Shown: positions 35,072 to 44,006 of the stretch, in pieces | Layout: every line of letters starts with the position of its first letter | How positions within the stretch are numbered: position 1 is the stretch's first letter | Assembly (NCBI RefSeq): GCF_004364245.1 | Contig: NZ_SOAV01000018.1 | Location: 1-64,000, forward strand | DNA: 64,000 nt | Source: Streptomyces sp. BK208 | GTDB taxonomy: Bacteria; Actinomycetota; Actinomycetes; Streptomycetales; Streptomycetaceae | Direction of reading: 5' to 3' | Notes under the pieces: model-generated | Database searches by the model: none | The model's input: only the letters and a program-made list of their open reading frames with translations | What the model was told of the DNA's origin: nothing | Position numbers and translations under genes: made by a program

Positions 35072-36745
35072 GTGACGCGGAGCGGTGTGCAGGAGGAGGA
35101 CACGCGGGAGGGCGCGGCAGACGCCTCCGAGCGTGCGGAGGCCGGCCCGGGGGACGGCGACAACGGTGTCGACGTCACCGACGACGGCACCGCGAACGGC
35201 GCCACGGACGGCGGCGGGAAGGACGGCGGACAGGACGCCGGCGAGCCCGGCCGTCCCGGACCGCGCCGGCGCCGCCGGGTCCTGCGCTGGACCGCGGTGG
35301 TGCTCGCGGCCGTCCTGGCCGGCACGGCCGGGGCCGGTTACCTCTACTACGAGCACCTCAACGACAACATCAAGCAGGACGTCCTGAACCTGGGCGACAA
35401 CAAGGTCGCCGCGCCGACGCCGAACGCGGCCGGGCAGACCCCGCTGAACATCCTCGTCATCGGCTCGGACGCCCGGGACAGCGAGGAGAACCAGCAACTG
35501 GGCGGCGCCCGCGAGACGTTCGGCTCCACACCGCTGGCGGACGTGCAGATGCTGGTGCACCTGTCGGCCGACCGCAGCAACATGTCGGTGGTCAGCATGC
35601 CGCGCGACACGCTGCTGGAGATACCCAAGTGCACCGACCCCGAGGACGGTGAGGTCCACCCGGCGAGCCGGGGCCGGGTGATGACCAACCAGAGCCTCGG
35701 GCACGGCGGTCCGGGCTGCACGGTGGCCACCTGGCAGGAGCTGACCGGCATCCACATCGACCACTTCGTGATGGTGGACTTCGCGGGCGTCGTGTCGATG
35801 GCGGACGCCGTCGGCGGCGTCCCGGTCTGCGTGGACGCCAACATCCACTCGCGCGACAGCACGGGCCACGGCTCCGGTCTGAAGCTGGCGCGGGGCACCC
35901 ACCCGGTCAAGGGCGAGCAAGCCCTGCAGTGGCTGCGCACCCGGTACGGCTTCGAGGACGGCAGCGACCTGGCGCGGGCCAAGGCCCAGCACATGTACCT
36001 GAACTCGATGGTCCGGGTACTGCGCGAGAACGCGACCCTGAGCAGCCCGAACAGGCTGCGCAGGCTCGCCGAGGAGGCCACCGCCGCCCTCACCGTCGAC
36101 CCGGGCCTTGACACCGTCAAGAAGCTGTACGACCTCAGCACCGAGCTGCGCGAGGTGAAGCCCGAGCGCATCACCATGACCACGATGCCCAACCGGTACG
36201 TGGGTGCCCGCGTCGAGCCGACCGAGGACGCGGAGCAGCTGTTCCGCCTGGTGCGCGAGGACATCGCCCTGGACGGCAGGGACGCGAAGAAGAAGCCCGC
36301 CGAGCCGGAGCCCCCGGCCGACCCGGCCGCGCCCGACGACGAGCTGGCGGTCCAGGTCCTCAACGGCACCCGCACCGACGGCCTCGGCACGGCCCCCGGA
36401 CGCGCGAACGCGATCGCGGGGCTCCTGGCCGACAAGGGCTTCACGAAGGCCGTCGCGGACCCCTCGGTGCTGCCGAGCGAGGACCGTACGGTGGTCCGCT
36501 ACCCGAGCACCGACCTGGAGGGCGACGCGCGGCGCGTCGCCGAGGCCCTGGGCATCCCGGCGAGTTCGGTGCGGCGGTCCACGGACGTCTCGGGCGTCAC
36601 GCTCGTCGTGGGCGCCGACTGGCGCGAGGGCACCGCCTACGAGGCGCCCGGGAGCGACGACGGCACCCCCGAGTCGGCCGAGGCCCTCAACGGCGCGGAC
36701 GACAGCGCCTGCATGCACGTGAACCCGGCGTTCACCTGGTCCTGA
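35072..36745 (+). CDS. LCP5: LCP family protein with LytR_C domain (module copy B')
   Basis: A 557-residue duplicate of LCP3: start MTRSGVQEEDTREG against MTQSGVRGEEARPD, anchor about 70-92 ending LYYEHLNDN, LCP domain (NILVIGSDARDSEEN, VVSMPRDTLLEIPKC, DHFVMVDFAGVVSMADAVGG, QWLRTRYGF) and LytR_C (LAVQVLNGTRTDGLG). Its end DVSGVTLVVGADWREGT parallels LCP3. The N-terminal tail is acidic here instead of Arg-rich. GTG 35072 has GGGGAGGGA upstream. Converges with the GT2 gene 9 bp away. Confidence 0.9.
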   Translation: MTRSGVQEEDTREGAADASERAEAGPGDGDNGVDVTDDGTANGATDGGGKDGGQDAGEPGRPGPRRRRRVLRWTAVVLAAVLAGTAGAGYLYYEHLNDNIKQDVLNLGDNKVAAPTPNAAGQTPLNILVIGSDARDSEENQQLGGARETFGSTPLADVQMLVHLSADRSNMSVVSMPRDTLLEIPKCTDPEDGEVHPASRGRVMTNQSLGHGGPGCTVATWQELTGIHIDHFVMVDFAGVVSMADAVGGVPVCVDANIHSRDSTGHGSGLKLARGTHPVKGEQALQWLRTRYGFEDGSDLARAKAQHMYLNSMVRVLRENATLSSPNRLRRLAEEATAALTVDPGLDTVKKLYDLSTELREVKPERITMTTMPNRYVGARVEPTEDAEQLFRLVREDIALDGRDAKKKPAEPEPPADPAAPDDELAVQVLNGTRTDGLGTAPGRANAIAGLLADKGFTKAVADPSVLPSEDRTVVRYPSTDLEGDARRVAEALGIPASSVRRSTDVSGVTLVVGADWREGTAYEAPGSDDGTPESAEALNGADDSACMHVNPAFTWS

Positions 36746-36778
36746 CGGACGCCGTCACCGCGTACCGGCGGCGTCCGT
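36745..36778. terminator. Hairpin between LCP5 and the convergent GT2 gene
   Basis: ACGGACGCCG (36745-36754) is perfectly complementary to CGGCGTCCGT (36769-36778). It starts at the LCP5 stop and overlaps the last codons of the opposite gene, so it may terminate both. Confidence 0.6.
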
Positions 36779-37810
36779 GGCGTCGGCGTCGGGCTGGACC
36801 GCCGGGCGCCGCGAGGCGATGACCCTCCTGGCCAGGGACTTGGGGCTGGTCAGGAAGCCCCAGCCCCACGACATGTGCATGGTCGCCAGCGCCACCGGGA
36901 TCTGCGCCCGCGCCTTCAGCCCGAGGCCCCTGCCCGCGGGCAGCGAGCCGGCCACGATCGCCGCGAGGTAGCCGCCGGGTACGACGAAGCCCCACGGGGT
37001 CAGCGCCGCGCCCACCACGACACCGGCCGCGATGGCGCACACGGCGGTCGGCGGGGCGAGGTAGCGCAGGTTGATGGAGCCCGAGTGGTAGCGGGCGACG
37101 ACATGCCGCCAGCGGCCGTAGTCCTTGTACTGCTTGGCCAGCGCCCGCACGGACGGCCGGGGCCGGTAGGAGACCTTCAGCTCGGGCGAGAACCAGATCA
37201 GGCCGCCGGCCTCGCGGATGCGGAAGTTCAGCTCCCAGTCCTGGGCGCGGATGAACTCCTCGTTGTAGCCGCCCTGCCGCTCCAGCGCCTCGCGGCGGAA
37301 CACGCCGAGGTAGACGGTCTCGGCGGGCGCCGCCCGACCGCCGGTGTGGAAGGCCGCGTTGCCCACACCGATCTTCGACGTCATCGCGGCGGCGACGGCG
37401 TCCTCCCAGGCGTTCTCGCCCTCGGCGTGCATGATGCCGCCCACGTTCTGCGCGCCGGTCTCCTCCAGGAGCCGGACGGCCGTGGCTATGTAGTTCGGCG
37501 AGAGCATGCCGTGGCCGTCGACGCGGACGACGACGGGATGGCGGGAGGCCTTGATCGCGGCGTTCAGCGCGGCGGGCGTGCGGCCGGTGGGATTCGGCAC
37601 GGTGTGCACGCGCGGATCCTCGGCGACGAGTTCGGCGGCGATCTCTTCCGTACGGTCCGCGGAGGGACCGACGGCGATCACGACCTCCATCTCGCCGGCG
37701 TACTCCTGGGCGAGGATGGCGCGGACGGCGCCGCGCAGGTGCCGCTCCTCGTTGAGGACGGGCATGATCACGGAAACGGCGGGCAGCCGCGCGTCGGACT
37801 TGGCGTTCAT
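36755..37810 (-). CDS. GT2 family glycosyltransferase
   Basis: A 351-residue membrane-associated glycosyltransferase of the succinoglycan ExoA type. The GT-A domain shows SVIMPVLNEERHLRGAVRAI, GPSADRTEEI, VVRVDGHGMLSPNYI (DxD-like DGH) and IRAQDWELNFRIREAGG (ED-type base region). Two or three helices follow (about 250-310). Embedded in the LCP cluster on the opposite strand, it could build part of a wall polysaccharide that LCP proteins attach; acceptor and donor are unknown. ATG 37810. Confidence 0.9.
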   Translation of the reverse strand: MNAKSDARLPAVSVIMPVLNEERHLRGAVRAILAQEYAGEMEVVIAVGPSADRTEEIAAELVAEDPRVHTVPNPTGRTPAALNAAIKASRHPVVVRVDGHGMLSPNYIATAVRLLEETGAQNVGGIMHAEGENAWEDAVAAAMTSKIGVGNAAFHTGGRAAPAETVYLGVFRREALERQGGYNEEFIRAQDWELNFRIREAGGLIWFSPELKVSYRPRPSVRALAKQYKDYGRWRHVVARYHSGSINLRYLAPPTAVCAIAAGVVVGAALTPWGFVVPGGYLAAIVAGSLPAGRGLGLKARAQIPVALATMHMSWGWGFLTSPKSLARRVIASRRPAVQPDADATDAAGTR

Positions 37811-37948
37811 CGGTGCTCACGTTACCGCGAACGGGGGACACGGGTGCGCGCCGCGGGGGTCGCAGCCCCGGGCAGCAGATCGTATGGGCCTACGGTGCTC
37901 ACGAATCCCACGTCCGGCCCCAGGTCCCGCCCCCGCGGAGGTGTCACC

Positions 37949-39460
37949 TTGCCCACGCCGCCCCGCTCCCCCCGGGTCCCGGCCTCGTCTCCCCGGGGCG
38001 GCCCGCCGCCGCAGCGCGGCGGCTCCCGGCCCTCCCGGCGCCCGCCGAGGCCCCCCGTACGGCGGAAGAAGCCGCGCTGGGCCATGCGGGCGGTGACCGC
38101 GCTGTCGGTGGTGGTGCTCGCCTCCGCCGGGATCGGGCACGCGGTGCTGACCGGTCTGGACTCGGATCTCTCGCGGGTCGACGCGTTCAAGGACATGAAG
38201 AACCGGCCGCGGGCGGGCGACGGCATGAACGTCCTGATGGTCGGCACCGACGGCCGGGACGAGATCACCAAGGAGGAGCGGCGCAAGTACAGACTGGGCG
38301 GCGCCCCCTGCCACTGCACCGACACGATCATGATCGTGCACATCTCGGAGGACCGGGAGCGCGCGAGCGTGGTCAGCCTGCCCCGGGACTCGTACGCCGA
38401 GACACCCGGCCACACCGACCGCACCACCGGCGAGCACCACAACGGGCACCCGCTCAAGCTGAACGCCGCCTACGCCGAGGGCGGCCCGCAGCTGACCGTC
38501 CGCACCGTGGAGGCCATGACCCGGGTGAAGATCGACCACTATCTGGAGGTCGACTTCACCAGCTTCATGAAGACCGTGGACGTCCTCGGCGGCGTGAAGA
38601 TCTGCACGGTCCAGCCGCTCAAGGACAGCTACACCGGACTCGACCTGCCGGCCGGCACCCACACCCTGATGGGCGGGCAGGCGCTGCAGTACGTGCGCTC
38701 CCGCCACCTCGACGGAGCCTCGGACCTGAGCCGGATGAAGCGCCAGCAGCGCTTCCTGGCCGCCCTGATCGAGCGGGCGACCTCCTCGGGCATCCTGCTG
38801 AACCCGCTGAAGTTCCGTGACGTCACGCGGGCGGTGCTGGGCTCCGTCCGCGCCGACCAGGGCTTCGGCACCGACGAGCTGCTGACCCTGGGGCGGGCGA
38901 TGCGGGACTTCTCGCCGTCGTCCTCCGAGTTCACCACCGTGCCGATCGGGCGGATGGGCTACGCCGTCAAGGGCGTCGGATCGACCCTGAAGTGGGACCC
39001 GGCGAAGTCGGAGCGGCTCTTCGCCGCCCTGCGCGAGGACAAGCCGCTGACCGCGCCGAAACCGAGGCCGAAGGGCCCGGCGCCGGTACGGGTACCGGTG
39101 GACCCGAAGCAGATCCGCGTCCAGGTGGAGAACGGCACCCGCACCCCGGGGCTCGGCAAGCGGGTGGACGACGCGCTGGCCGCGACCGGGTTCCGCACCA
39201 CCAGGGCACCGCGCAACGCCGCCGACCGGGCCCTGGAGCGGACCGTCGTCGCCTTCGACCCGCGCTGGGACCAGTCGGCTAAGTCGCTGGCCGCCGCCGT
39301 GCCCGGCAGCACGCTGAAGCCGGTGAAGGGGCAGGGGGCGACCCTGAAGGTGATCACGGGCGCCGACTTCACGCGGGTGGCGAGGGTGCGGCCGGCCGAC
39401 CCGCCGCAGGAGTCGGGCACGGTGGTGCGCGGCGACGAGGTGGTCTGCGGCGACCGGTGA
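37949..39460 (+). CDS. LCP6: LCP family protein with LytR_C-like domain
   Basis: A 503-residue protein: Pro/Arg-rich tail, anchor about 46-67, LCP domain (MNVLMVGTDGRDEITKEERR, VVSLPRDSYAETPGHTD, DHYLEVDFTSFMKTVDVLGG, QYVRSRHL with R-x-R) and a C-terminal LytR_C-like region (IRVQVENGTRTPGLGKRVDD). A TTG start at 37949 is inferred from GGAGGTG 7 bp ahead; alternatives lack a ribosome site. More distant from LCP2-5. Divergent from the GT2 gene 138 bp away. Confidence 0.87.
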   Translation: MPTPPRSPRVPASSPRGGPPPQRGGSRPSRRPPRPPVRRKKPRWAMRAVTALSVVVLASAGIGHAVLTGLDSDLSRVDAFKDMKNRPRAGDGMNVLMVGTDGRDEITKEERRKYRLGGAPCHCTDTIMIVHISEDRERASVVSLPRDSYAETPGHTDRTTGEHHNGHPLKLNAAYAEGGPQLTVRTVEAMTRVKIDHYLEVDFTSFMKTVDVLGGVKICTVQPLKDSYTGLDLPAGTHTLMGGQALQYVRSRHLDGASDLSRMKRQQRFLAALIERATSSGILLNPLKFRDVTRAVLGSVRADQGFGTDELLTLGRAMRDFSPSSSEFTTVPIGRMGYAVKGVGSTLKWDPAKSERLFAALREDKPLTAPKPRPKGPAPVRVPVDPKQIRVQVENGTRTPGLGKRVDDALAATGFRTTRAPRNAADRALERTVVAFDPRWDQSAKSLAAAVPGSTLKPVKGQGATLKVITGADFTRVARVRPADPPQESGTVVRGDEVVCGDR

Positions 39461-39473
39461 CCCCCGCCGGGGG
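39461..39473. terminator. Short hairpin between convergent LCP6 and LCP7
   Basis: CCCCC-GCC-GGGGG fills most of the 18-bp gap between the two stop codons. It is short, and the flanks (ACCGGTGA, CCGGCTCA) extend it little, so its strength is uncertain. Confidence 0.4.
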
Positions 39474-39478
39474 CCGGC

Positions 39479-40753
39479 TCAGTTGCCGGAGACGGTGACC
39501 TTCTCGTCGTTCTTCAGTTCCTGGACGAGCTTCTTCACCTTGGCGTCGTCCCACTTGAGGTTGCCGCCGACGCTGCCCGAGATCGGCATGTTCATCGAGG
39601 TGCCCTCGCCGCCGCTGACGTTCTTCATCGCCCAGAACATGCTCGCCAGGTCGAACAGGCCCATGTCCTTGTCGACGGTCAGGGAGTCCAGGCCGGCGCC
39701 CATGGTCGGGTAGAGCTTGAACGGGTTGAGGACCGTCGACGGGGTGGCCACCTGGCCGGCCAGTGCCGAAAGGAACTTCTGCTGGTTCTTGGTGCGGTCC
39801 AGGTCGGAGCCCGCCAGCGCGTACCGGGTGCGGACGAAGGCGAGGGCCTGCTCGCCGTCCAGCGTCTGCTTGCCCTTCTTGAAGTCGGCGCCCGACTTCT
39901 TGTCCTTGATGTCCTGCGGGATGTCCATCTCGACGCCGCCGACCGCGTCCACGATGTTCGCGAAGCCGGCGAAGCCGATCTCCACGTAGTGGTCCAGGCG
40001 CAGCCCGGTGTTGTGCTCGATGGTGCGCACCAGCAGCTCGGGGCCGTCCTCGGCGTACGCGGCGTTGAGCTTGGTGTGCCGGCCCGTGCCCGGGTACTTC
40101 TTGCCGGACTCGGAGCCGACGAAGCTCGGGATCTCCACGTCCGAGTCGCGCGGCAGGGAGATCAGCGTCGACCCGTTGTCCCCGGTGTGCAGGATCATCA
40201 TCGAGTCGGTGCGCTTGCCCTCGGCGGAACCGGTGTGGAGGTCCTTCTTCTGCTCGTCGGTCATGCCCTCGCGGCTGTCGGACCCGACGATCAGGTAGTT
40301 CGTGCCCTCGCCGGCCCCGGGCCGCTCGATGACCTTGGACAGGTCGACCTCGCGGTTGAGCTTGGAGTCGGCCCAGAAGTAGGTGCCGACGGTGGTGACG
40401 ACCAGCACGGTCACCACCGTGATCGCGGTCCACTTGATCCGGCGCCGCCAGTTCGGCGCGGGCCGGCCCTGCCGGGCGGGTCTCTGGCCACCGCCACCGC
40501 CGCCGCCGTAGACCTGGCCGGTGTTGTAGCCGCTGTCGTACCCGTCGTCGCCGTACCCCTGGCCGTCGGTGTACGACGGCTGCTGGGGCACCCCGGCGCC
40601 GTACGGCGGTGCCGACGGGCCCGGGCCGGGCGGCGTCGCGCCGCGGCGGACCTGACGCATCACGCGCGCGCTCTCGGGCCGTGCGCTCGCGCTGCCGCGT
40701 CCGTATCCGCTGCCGCGGTTGTCACCGGACCATCCCTCGGGCCAATCATTCAT
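39479..40753 (-). CDS. LCP7: LCP family protein without LytR_C
   Basis: A 424-residue protein with a cytoplasmic tail of about 105 residues rich in Gly, Tyr, Asp and Gln, anchor about 107-127 and a complete LCP domain (NYLIVGSDSREGMTDEQKK, LISLPRDSDVEIPSF, DHYVEIGFAGFANIVDAVGG, AFVRTRYALAGSDLDRTKNQQ). It ends soon after the LCP core without the LytR_C domain, like LCP1. It has its own promoter region on the opposite strand and converges with LCP6. ATG 40753 is the natural start. Confidence 0.92.
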   Translation of the reverse strand: MNDWPEGWSGDNRGSGYGRGSASARPESARVMRQVRRGATPPGPGPSAPPYGAGVPQQPSYTDGQGYGDDGYDSGYNTGQVYGGGGGGGQRPARQGRPAPNWRRRIKWTAITVVTVLVVTTVGTYFWADSKLNREVDLSKVIERPGAGEGTNYLIVGSDSREGMTDEQKKDLHTGSAEGKRTDSMMILHTGDNGSTLISLPRDSDVEIPSFVGSESGKKYPGTGRHTKLNAAYAEDGPELLVRTIEHNTGLRLDHYVEIGFAGFANIVDAVGGVEMDIPQDIKDKKSGADFKKGKQTLDGEQALAFVRTRYALAGSDLDRTKNQQKFLSALAGQVATPSTVLNPFKLYPTMGAGLDSLTVDKDMGLFDLASMFWAMKNVSGGEGTSMNMPISGSVGGNLKWDDAKVKKLVQELKNDEKVTVSGN

Positions 40754-40872
40754 GCGCCCAGTGTGCAGGGCTGCCCTGTGGGCGTTACAAGGTATGTCGG
40801 AAAATCAGGGCAGCGCTGTTGCCAATCCGACACAAAACCACGCGCGGGTGGCCCCGGCATAAGGTGGAGGCC

Positions 40873-41439
40873 ATGACAGACCAGGCAGAACAGGCCTCGG
40901 CCGCGCGGTCGGCGCCTCCGGAGATCCCGGGCAAGCCGACCTCGGCCTCCCGCACCACCCTCAGCCACATCATGACGCACAGCGACACCAACCTTCTGGG
41001 CACGGTGCACGGCGGTGTGATCATGAAGCTCGTCGACGACGCGGCCGGTGCCGTGGCCGGACGGCACTCCGGCGGACCCGCCGTCACCGCGTCCATGGAC
41101 GAGATGGCGTTCCTCGAGCCGGTCCGCGTCGGCGACCTCGTCCATGTGAAGGCGCAGGTCAACTGGACCGGCCGCAGTTCCATGGAGGTGGGCGTCCGGG
41201 TGATGGCCGAGCGCTGGAACGAGTCCACCCCGGCCACCCAGGTGGGCTCGGCGTACCTGGTCTTCGCGGCCGTGGACGCGGACGGCAAGCCCCGCACGGT
41301 CCCGCCGGTCCTGCCCGAGACGGAGAAGGACAAGCGCCGCTACCAGGAGGCCCAGATCCGCCGCACCCACCGCCTGGCCCGCCGCCGCGCGATCATGGAG
41401 CTGCGGCAGCGGCGGGTGGCGGAGGGGTACGAGGACTGA
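40873..41439 (+). CDS. Acyl-CoA thioesterase (hotdog fold)
   Basis: A 188-residue cytosolic thioesterase of the YciA/BACH type. The hotdog signature is THSDTNLLGTVHGGVIMKLVDDAAGAVAGRH, with the catalytic-region Asn/His-Gly and Asp; FLEPVRVGDLVHVKAQVNWTGRSSMEV follows. The C-terminal 40 residues are Arg/Glu-rich and helical. ATG 40873 has GGAGGCC upstream; a TAAGGT -10-like hexamer sits just before it. It probably hydrolyses acyl-CoA to the free acid; chain length is not predictable. Confidence 0.9.
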   Translation: MTDQAEQASAARSAPPEIPGKPTSASRTTLSHIMTHSDTNLLGTVHGGVIMKLVDDAAGAVAGRHSGGPAVTASMDEMAFLEPVRVGDLVHVKAQVNWTGRSSMEVGVRVMAERWNESTPATQVGSAYLVFAAVDADGKPRTVPPVLPETEKDKRRYQEAQIRRTHRLARRRAIMELRQRRVAEGYED

Positions 41440-41490
41440 CCTCCGCCCGGGACGTCACGGACGGCTCGGGCGGCTGGGGCGGCCGAGGGG

Positions 41491-42531
41491 TCAGAGCATG
41501 AGCAGGAGGCGGGTGTTCGCCACGAGCTTCCGGTTCACGCTCGTGCTCTGCACGAAGATCGTGAAGTCGTCGTTGTGGTCGGGCCTGATGCGGACCTCCA
41601 CGTCCGGCAGGCCGAGCAGGGCGCGGGCCTCGGGCCCCGTGTACACCCGGTCCGTCTTCTTCTCCAGCACCGATATCTGCTTCTTCGGCTGGACCTTCTC
41701 CGACTTGCTCAGCTGGTAGAACGCGCCGCCGGTGCGGTAGGTGTGCCCGCGCTCGACGACCCAGTCCCGGATCGCCACGTCGCGGGTCACGTCGATCAGC
41801 CGGTACTTCGACGACTCCACCGGGGTGAGGCCGGCCGCCTCGATCGTCTCCTTGTTGACCGCGTCCGCGCCCGTGGAGAACACGGCCCGCGACCCCCGGA
41901 TGCCCTTGGTGCGGCCCACCATGAACTTCTCGGTGGCCTCCTGGATGACCTGTCCGGCCTCCTCCAGGCCCTGGGTGCTCGTGGCGTCCCAGATGGCGAT
42001 GTTGTCCTTGGGGAAGCCGTACTGCATGGCCTCGCGCTTGCCCATCTGGTCCGGTACGAGGACGGCCAGCGTCCAGTTGTCCGCCTGGGTCTCGATCATC
42101 GTGGCCACGGCCTCGACCAGGGCGCGCGGGTCCCTCACGGGGGCGTCCGGGCAGCGGTGGCTCACGTTCTCCTGCCCGTCCGTGAGGACGAAGGTCAGGA
42201 AGCTGTGGTCGCCGTAGAGCTGGGCGGTCTGCGCCAGCTCCCGCTGCGACTTCAGCGTGGCCGCCAGCAGCGCCGTCATGCCGCCGACGCGGTACATCTG
42301 CTTCAGCGACGGCATCCGCAGCACGTCCTTGTCGTAGATCACGCACTCCACCTGGTCGGCGAAGACGTACACCGTGACGCGGGTCTCCTGGTCCAGCTCC
42401 TGCGACCGGCGCGCCAGGTAGGCGATCTGCTGGTCGGCGACCTCGACCACCTTGTGGCTGAGGCGGCGCATGGACGAGCTGGCGTCCAGCACGAGAGCGA
42501 CGTGGTTGATGTAGTTCTGGCCTCCGGACAT
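41491..42531 (-). CDS. vWA-domain protein
   Basis: A 346-residue cytosolic von Willebrand factor A domain protein. The MIDAS motif is VLDASSSMRRLS (DxSxS), with further metal residues likely at VGGMTALLAA (Thr) and VLTDGQENVSH (Asp). The second half (about 210-346) is basic with regular strands (VEVRIRPDHNDDFTIFVQS). There is no signal peptide or AAA+ partner next door. Metal-dependent protein binding is expected; the partner is unknown. ATG 42531. Confidence 0.85.
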   Translation of the reverse strand: MSGGQNYINHVALVLDASSSMRRLSHKVVEVADQQIAYLARRSQELDQETRVTVYVFADQVECVIYDKDVLRMPSLKQMYRVGGMTALLAATLKSQRELAQTAQLYGDHSFLTFVLTDGQENVSHRCPDAPVRDPRALVEAVATMIETQADNWTLAVLVPDQMGKREAMQYGFPKDNIAIWDATSTQGLEEAGQVIQEATEKFMVGRTKGIRGSRAVFSTGADAVNKETIEAAGLTPVESSKYRLIDVTRDVAIRDWVVERGHTYRTGGAFYQLSKSEKVQPKKQISVLEKKTDRVYTGPEARALLGLPDVEVRIRPDHNDDFTIFVQSTSVNRKLVANTRLLLML

Positions 42532-42668
42532 GGCGGCTCCCCCTCTTACCGATTGCCGTCACCGGCTTCCCGACTCGATGGATCCACCGTCTCACCCACC
42601 ACTGACAACGGGTCACGACGAACGAGGGGCGCCCGTCGCCGGACGCCCTCGCCGTGAAACCCCGGCCG

Positions 42669-43826
42669 CTACGGCAGGTTGCGCGCCATGACGATGCGCT
42701 GCACCTGGTTGGTGCCCTCGTAGATCTGGGTGATCTTGGCGTCGCGCATCATGCGCTCCACCGGGTAGTCACGGGTGTAGCCGTAGCCGCCGAGCAGCTG
42801 GACGGCGTCCGTGGTGACCTCCATGGCCACGTCGGAGGCGAAGCACTTGGCGGCGGCGCCCTGGAAGGTGAGGTCGGCGTCGCCGCGCTCGGACTTGGCG
42901 GCGGCCGCGTAGGTCAGCTGGCGGGCGGCCTCGATCTTCATGGCCATGTCGGCGAGCATGAACTGGATGCCCTGGAAGTCGGCGATCGGCTTGCCGAACT
43001 GCTTGCGCTCCTGGACGTAGCCCTTGGCGTAGTCGAGGGCGCCCTGGGCGATGCCGAGGGCCTGGGCGGCGATGGTGATGCGGGTGTGGTCCAGCGTCTT
43101 CATCGCGGTGGCGAAGCCGGTGCCCTCCGCGCCGATCATGCGGTCGGCGGGGATGCGGACGTTGTCGAGGTAGACCTCGCGGGTCGGGGAGCCCTTGATG
43201 CCGAGCTTCTTCTCCGGCGCGCCGAAGGAGACGCCCTCGTCGGACTTCTCGACGACGAAGGCGGAGATGCCCTTGGAGCGCTTGGTGGGGTCGGTGACCG
43301 CCATCACCGTGTAGTACTCGGAGACCCCGGCGTTGGTGATCCAGCGCTTGACGCCGTTGAGCACCCAGAAGTCGCCGTCGCGGACGGCCTTGGTCTTCAT
43401 GCCGGCCGCGTCGGAGCCGGCGTCGGGCTCGGAGAGGCAGTAGGAGAACATGCCGTCGCCCTTGGCGAGCGGGGTCATGTACTTCTTCTTCAGCTCCTCG
43501 GAGCCGGACAGGATGACCGGGAGCGAGCCGAGCTTGTTCACGGCCGGGATGAGGGAGGAGGAGGCGCAGGCGCGGGCCACCTCCTCGATCACGATGACCG
43601 TGGCGAGCGCGTCGGCGCCCGCGCCGCCGTACTCCTCGGGGACGTGCACGGCGTGCAGGTCGTTCGCGGTGAGCGCGTCGAGGGCCTCCTGCGGGAAGCG
43701 GGCCTCCTCGTCCACCGCGGCGGCGTGCGGCGCGATCTTCGCCTCGGCCAGCGAGCGGACGGCGTCGCGGAGCATGTCGTGCTCCTCCGACGGGCGGTAC
43801 AGGTCGAAGTCAGCCGATCCGGCCAA
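42669..43826 (-). CDS. Acyl-CoA dehydrogenase
   Basis: FAD-dependent alpha,beta-dehydrogenation of acyl-CoA in fatty acid or branched-chain catabolism. The 385-residue protein shows CLSEPDAGSDAAGMKTKA and WVLNGVKRWITNAGVSEYY (FAD/substrate), RKQFGKPIADFQGIQFMLADM and the C-terminal LGGYGYTRDYPVERMMRDAK followed by IYEGTNQVQR with the catalytic Glu position. The start appears to be TTG 43826 with GGAG 11 bp upstream. A palindromic operator candidate lies 38 bp before the start. Confidence 0.94.
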   Translation of the reverse strand: MAGSADFDLYRPSEEHDMLRDAVRSLAEAKIAPHAAAVDEEARFPQEALDALTANDLHAVHVPEEYGGAGADALATVIVIEEVARACASSSLIPAVNKLGSLPVILSGSEELKKKYMTPLAKGDGMFSYCLSEPDAGSDAAGMKTKAVRDGDFWVLNGVKRWITNAGVSEYYTVMAVTDPTKRSKGISAFVVEKSDEGVSFGAPEKKLGIKGSPTREVYLDNVRIPADRMIGAEGTGFATAMKTLDHTRITIAAQALGIAQGALDYAKGYVQERKQFGKPIADFQGIQFMLADMAMKIEAARQLTYAAAAKSERGDADLTFQGAAAKCFASDVAMEVTTDAVQLLGGYGYTRDYPVERMMRDAKITQIYEGTNQVQRIVMARNLP

Positions 43827-43863
43827 GGTGTCTCACGCTCCAAAACGCGGTGATGCTGAACAC

Positions 43864-43883
43864 GCTAACTACCGTTAAGTAAC
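43864..43883. promoter_or_regulatory. Candidate operator upstream of the acyl-CoA dehydrogenase gene
   Basis: GCTAACTACCGTTAAGTAAC is an imperfect 20-bp palindrome (pattern GNTANNTANC with its complement) in an otherwise AT-richer spot of the divergent intergenic region. TetR-type fatty-acid regulators bind sites of this kind; the regulator is not in the window. Confidence 0.45.
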
Positions 43884-44006
43884 CCAAATTTTAGAGGCCT
43901 CCCGCGTCCGTGGATAGGTGAGCTTGACGACAGCCGACGGAAAGGCTTTTCCCGCGTCCCGGTTATGCTCGGGCGCGCAACCGTGCCGTACACCTCTGGA
44001 GCACCC

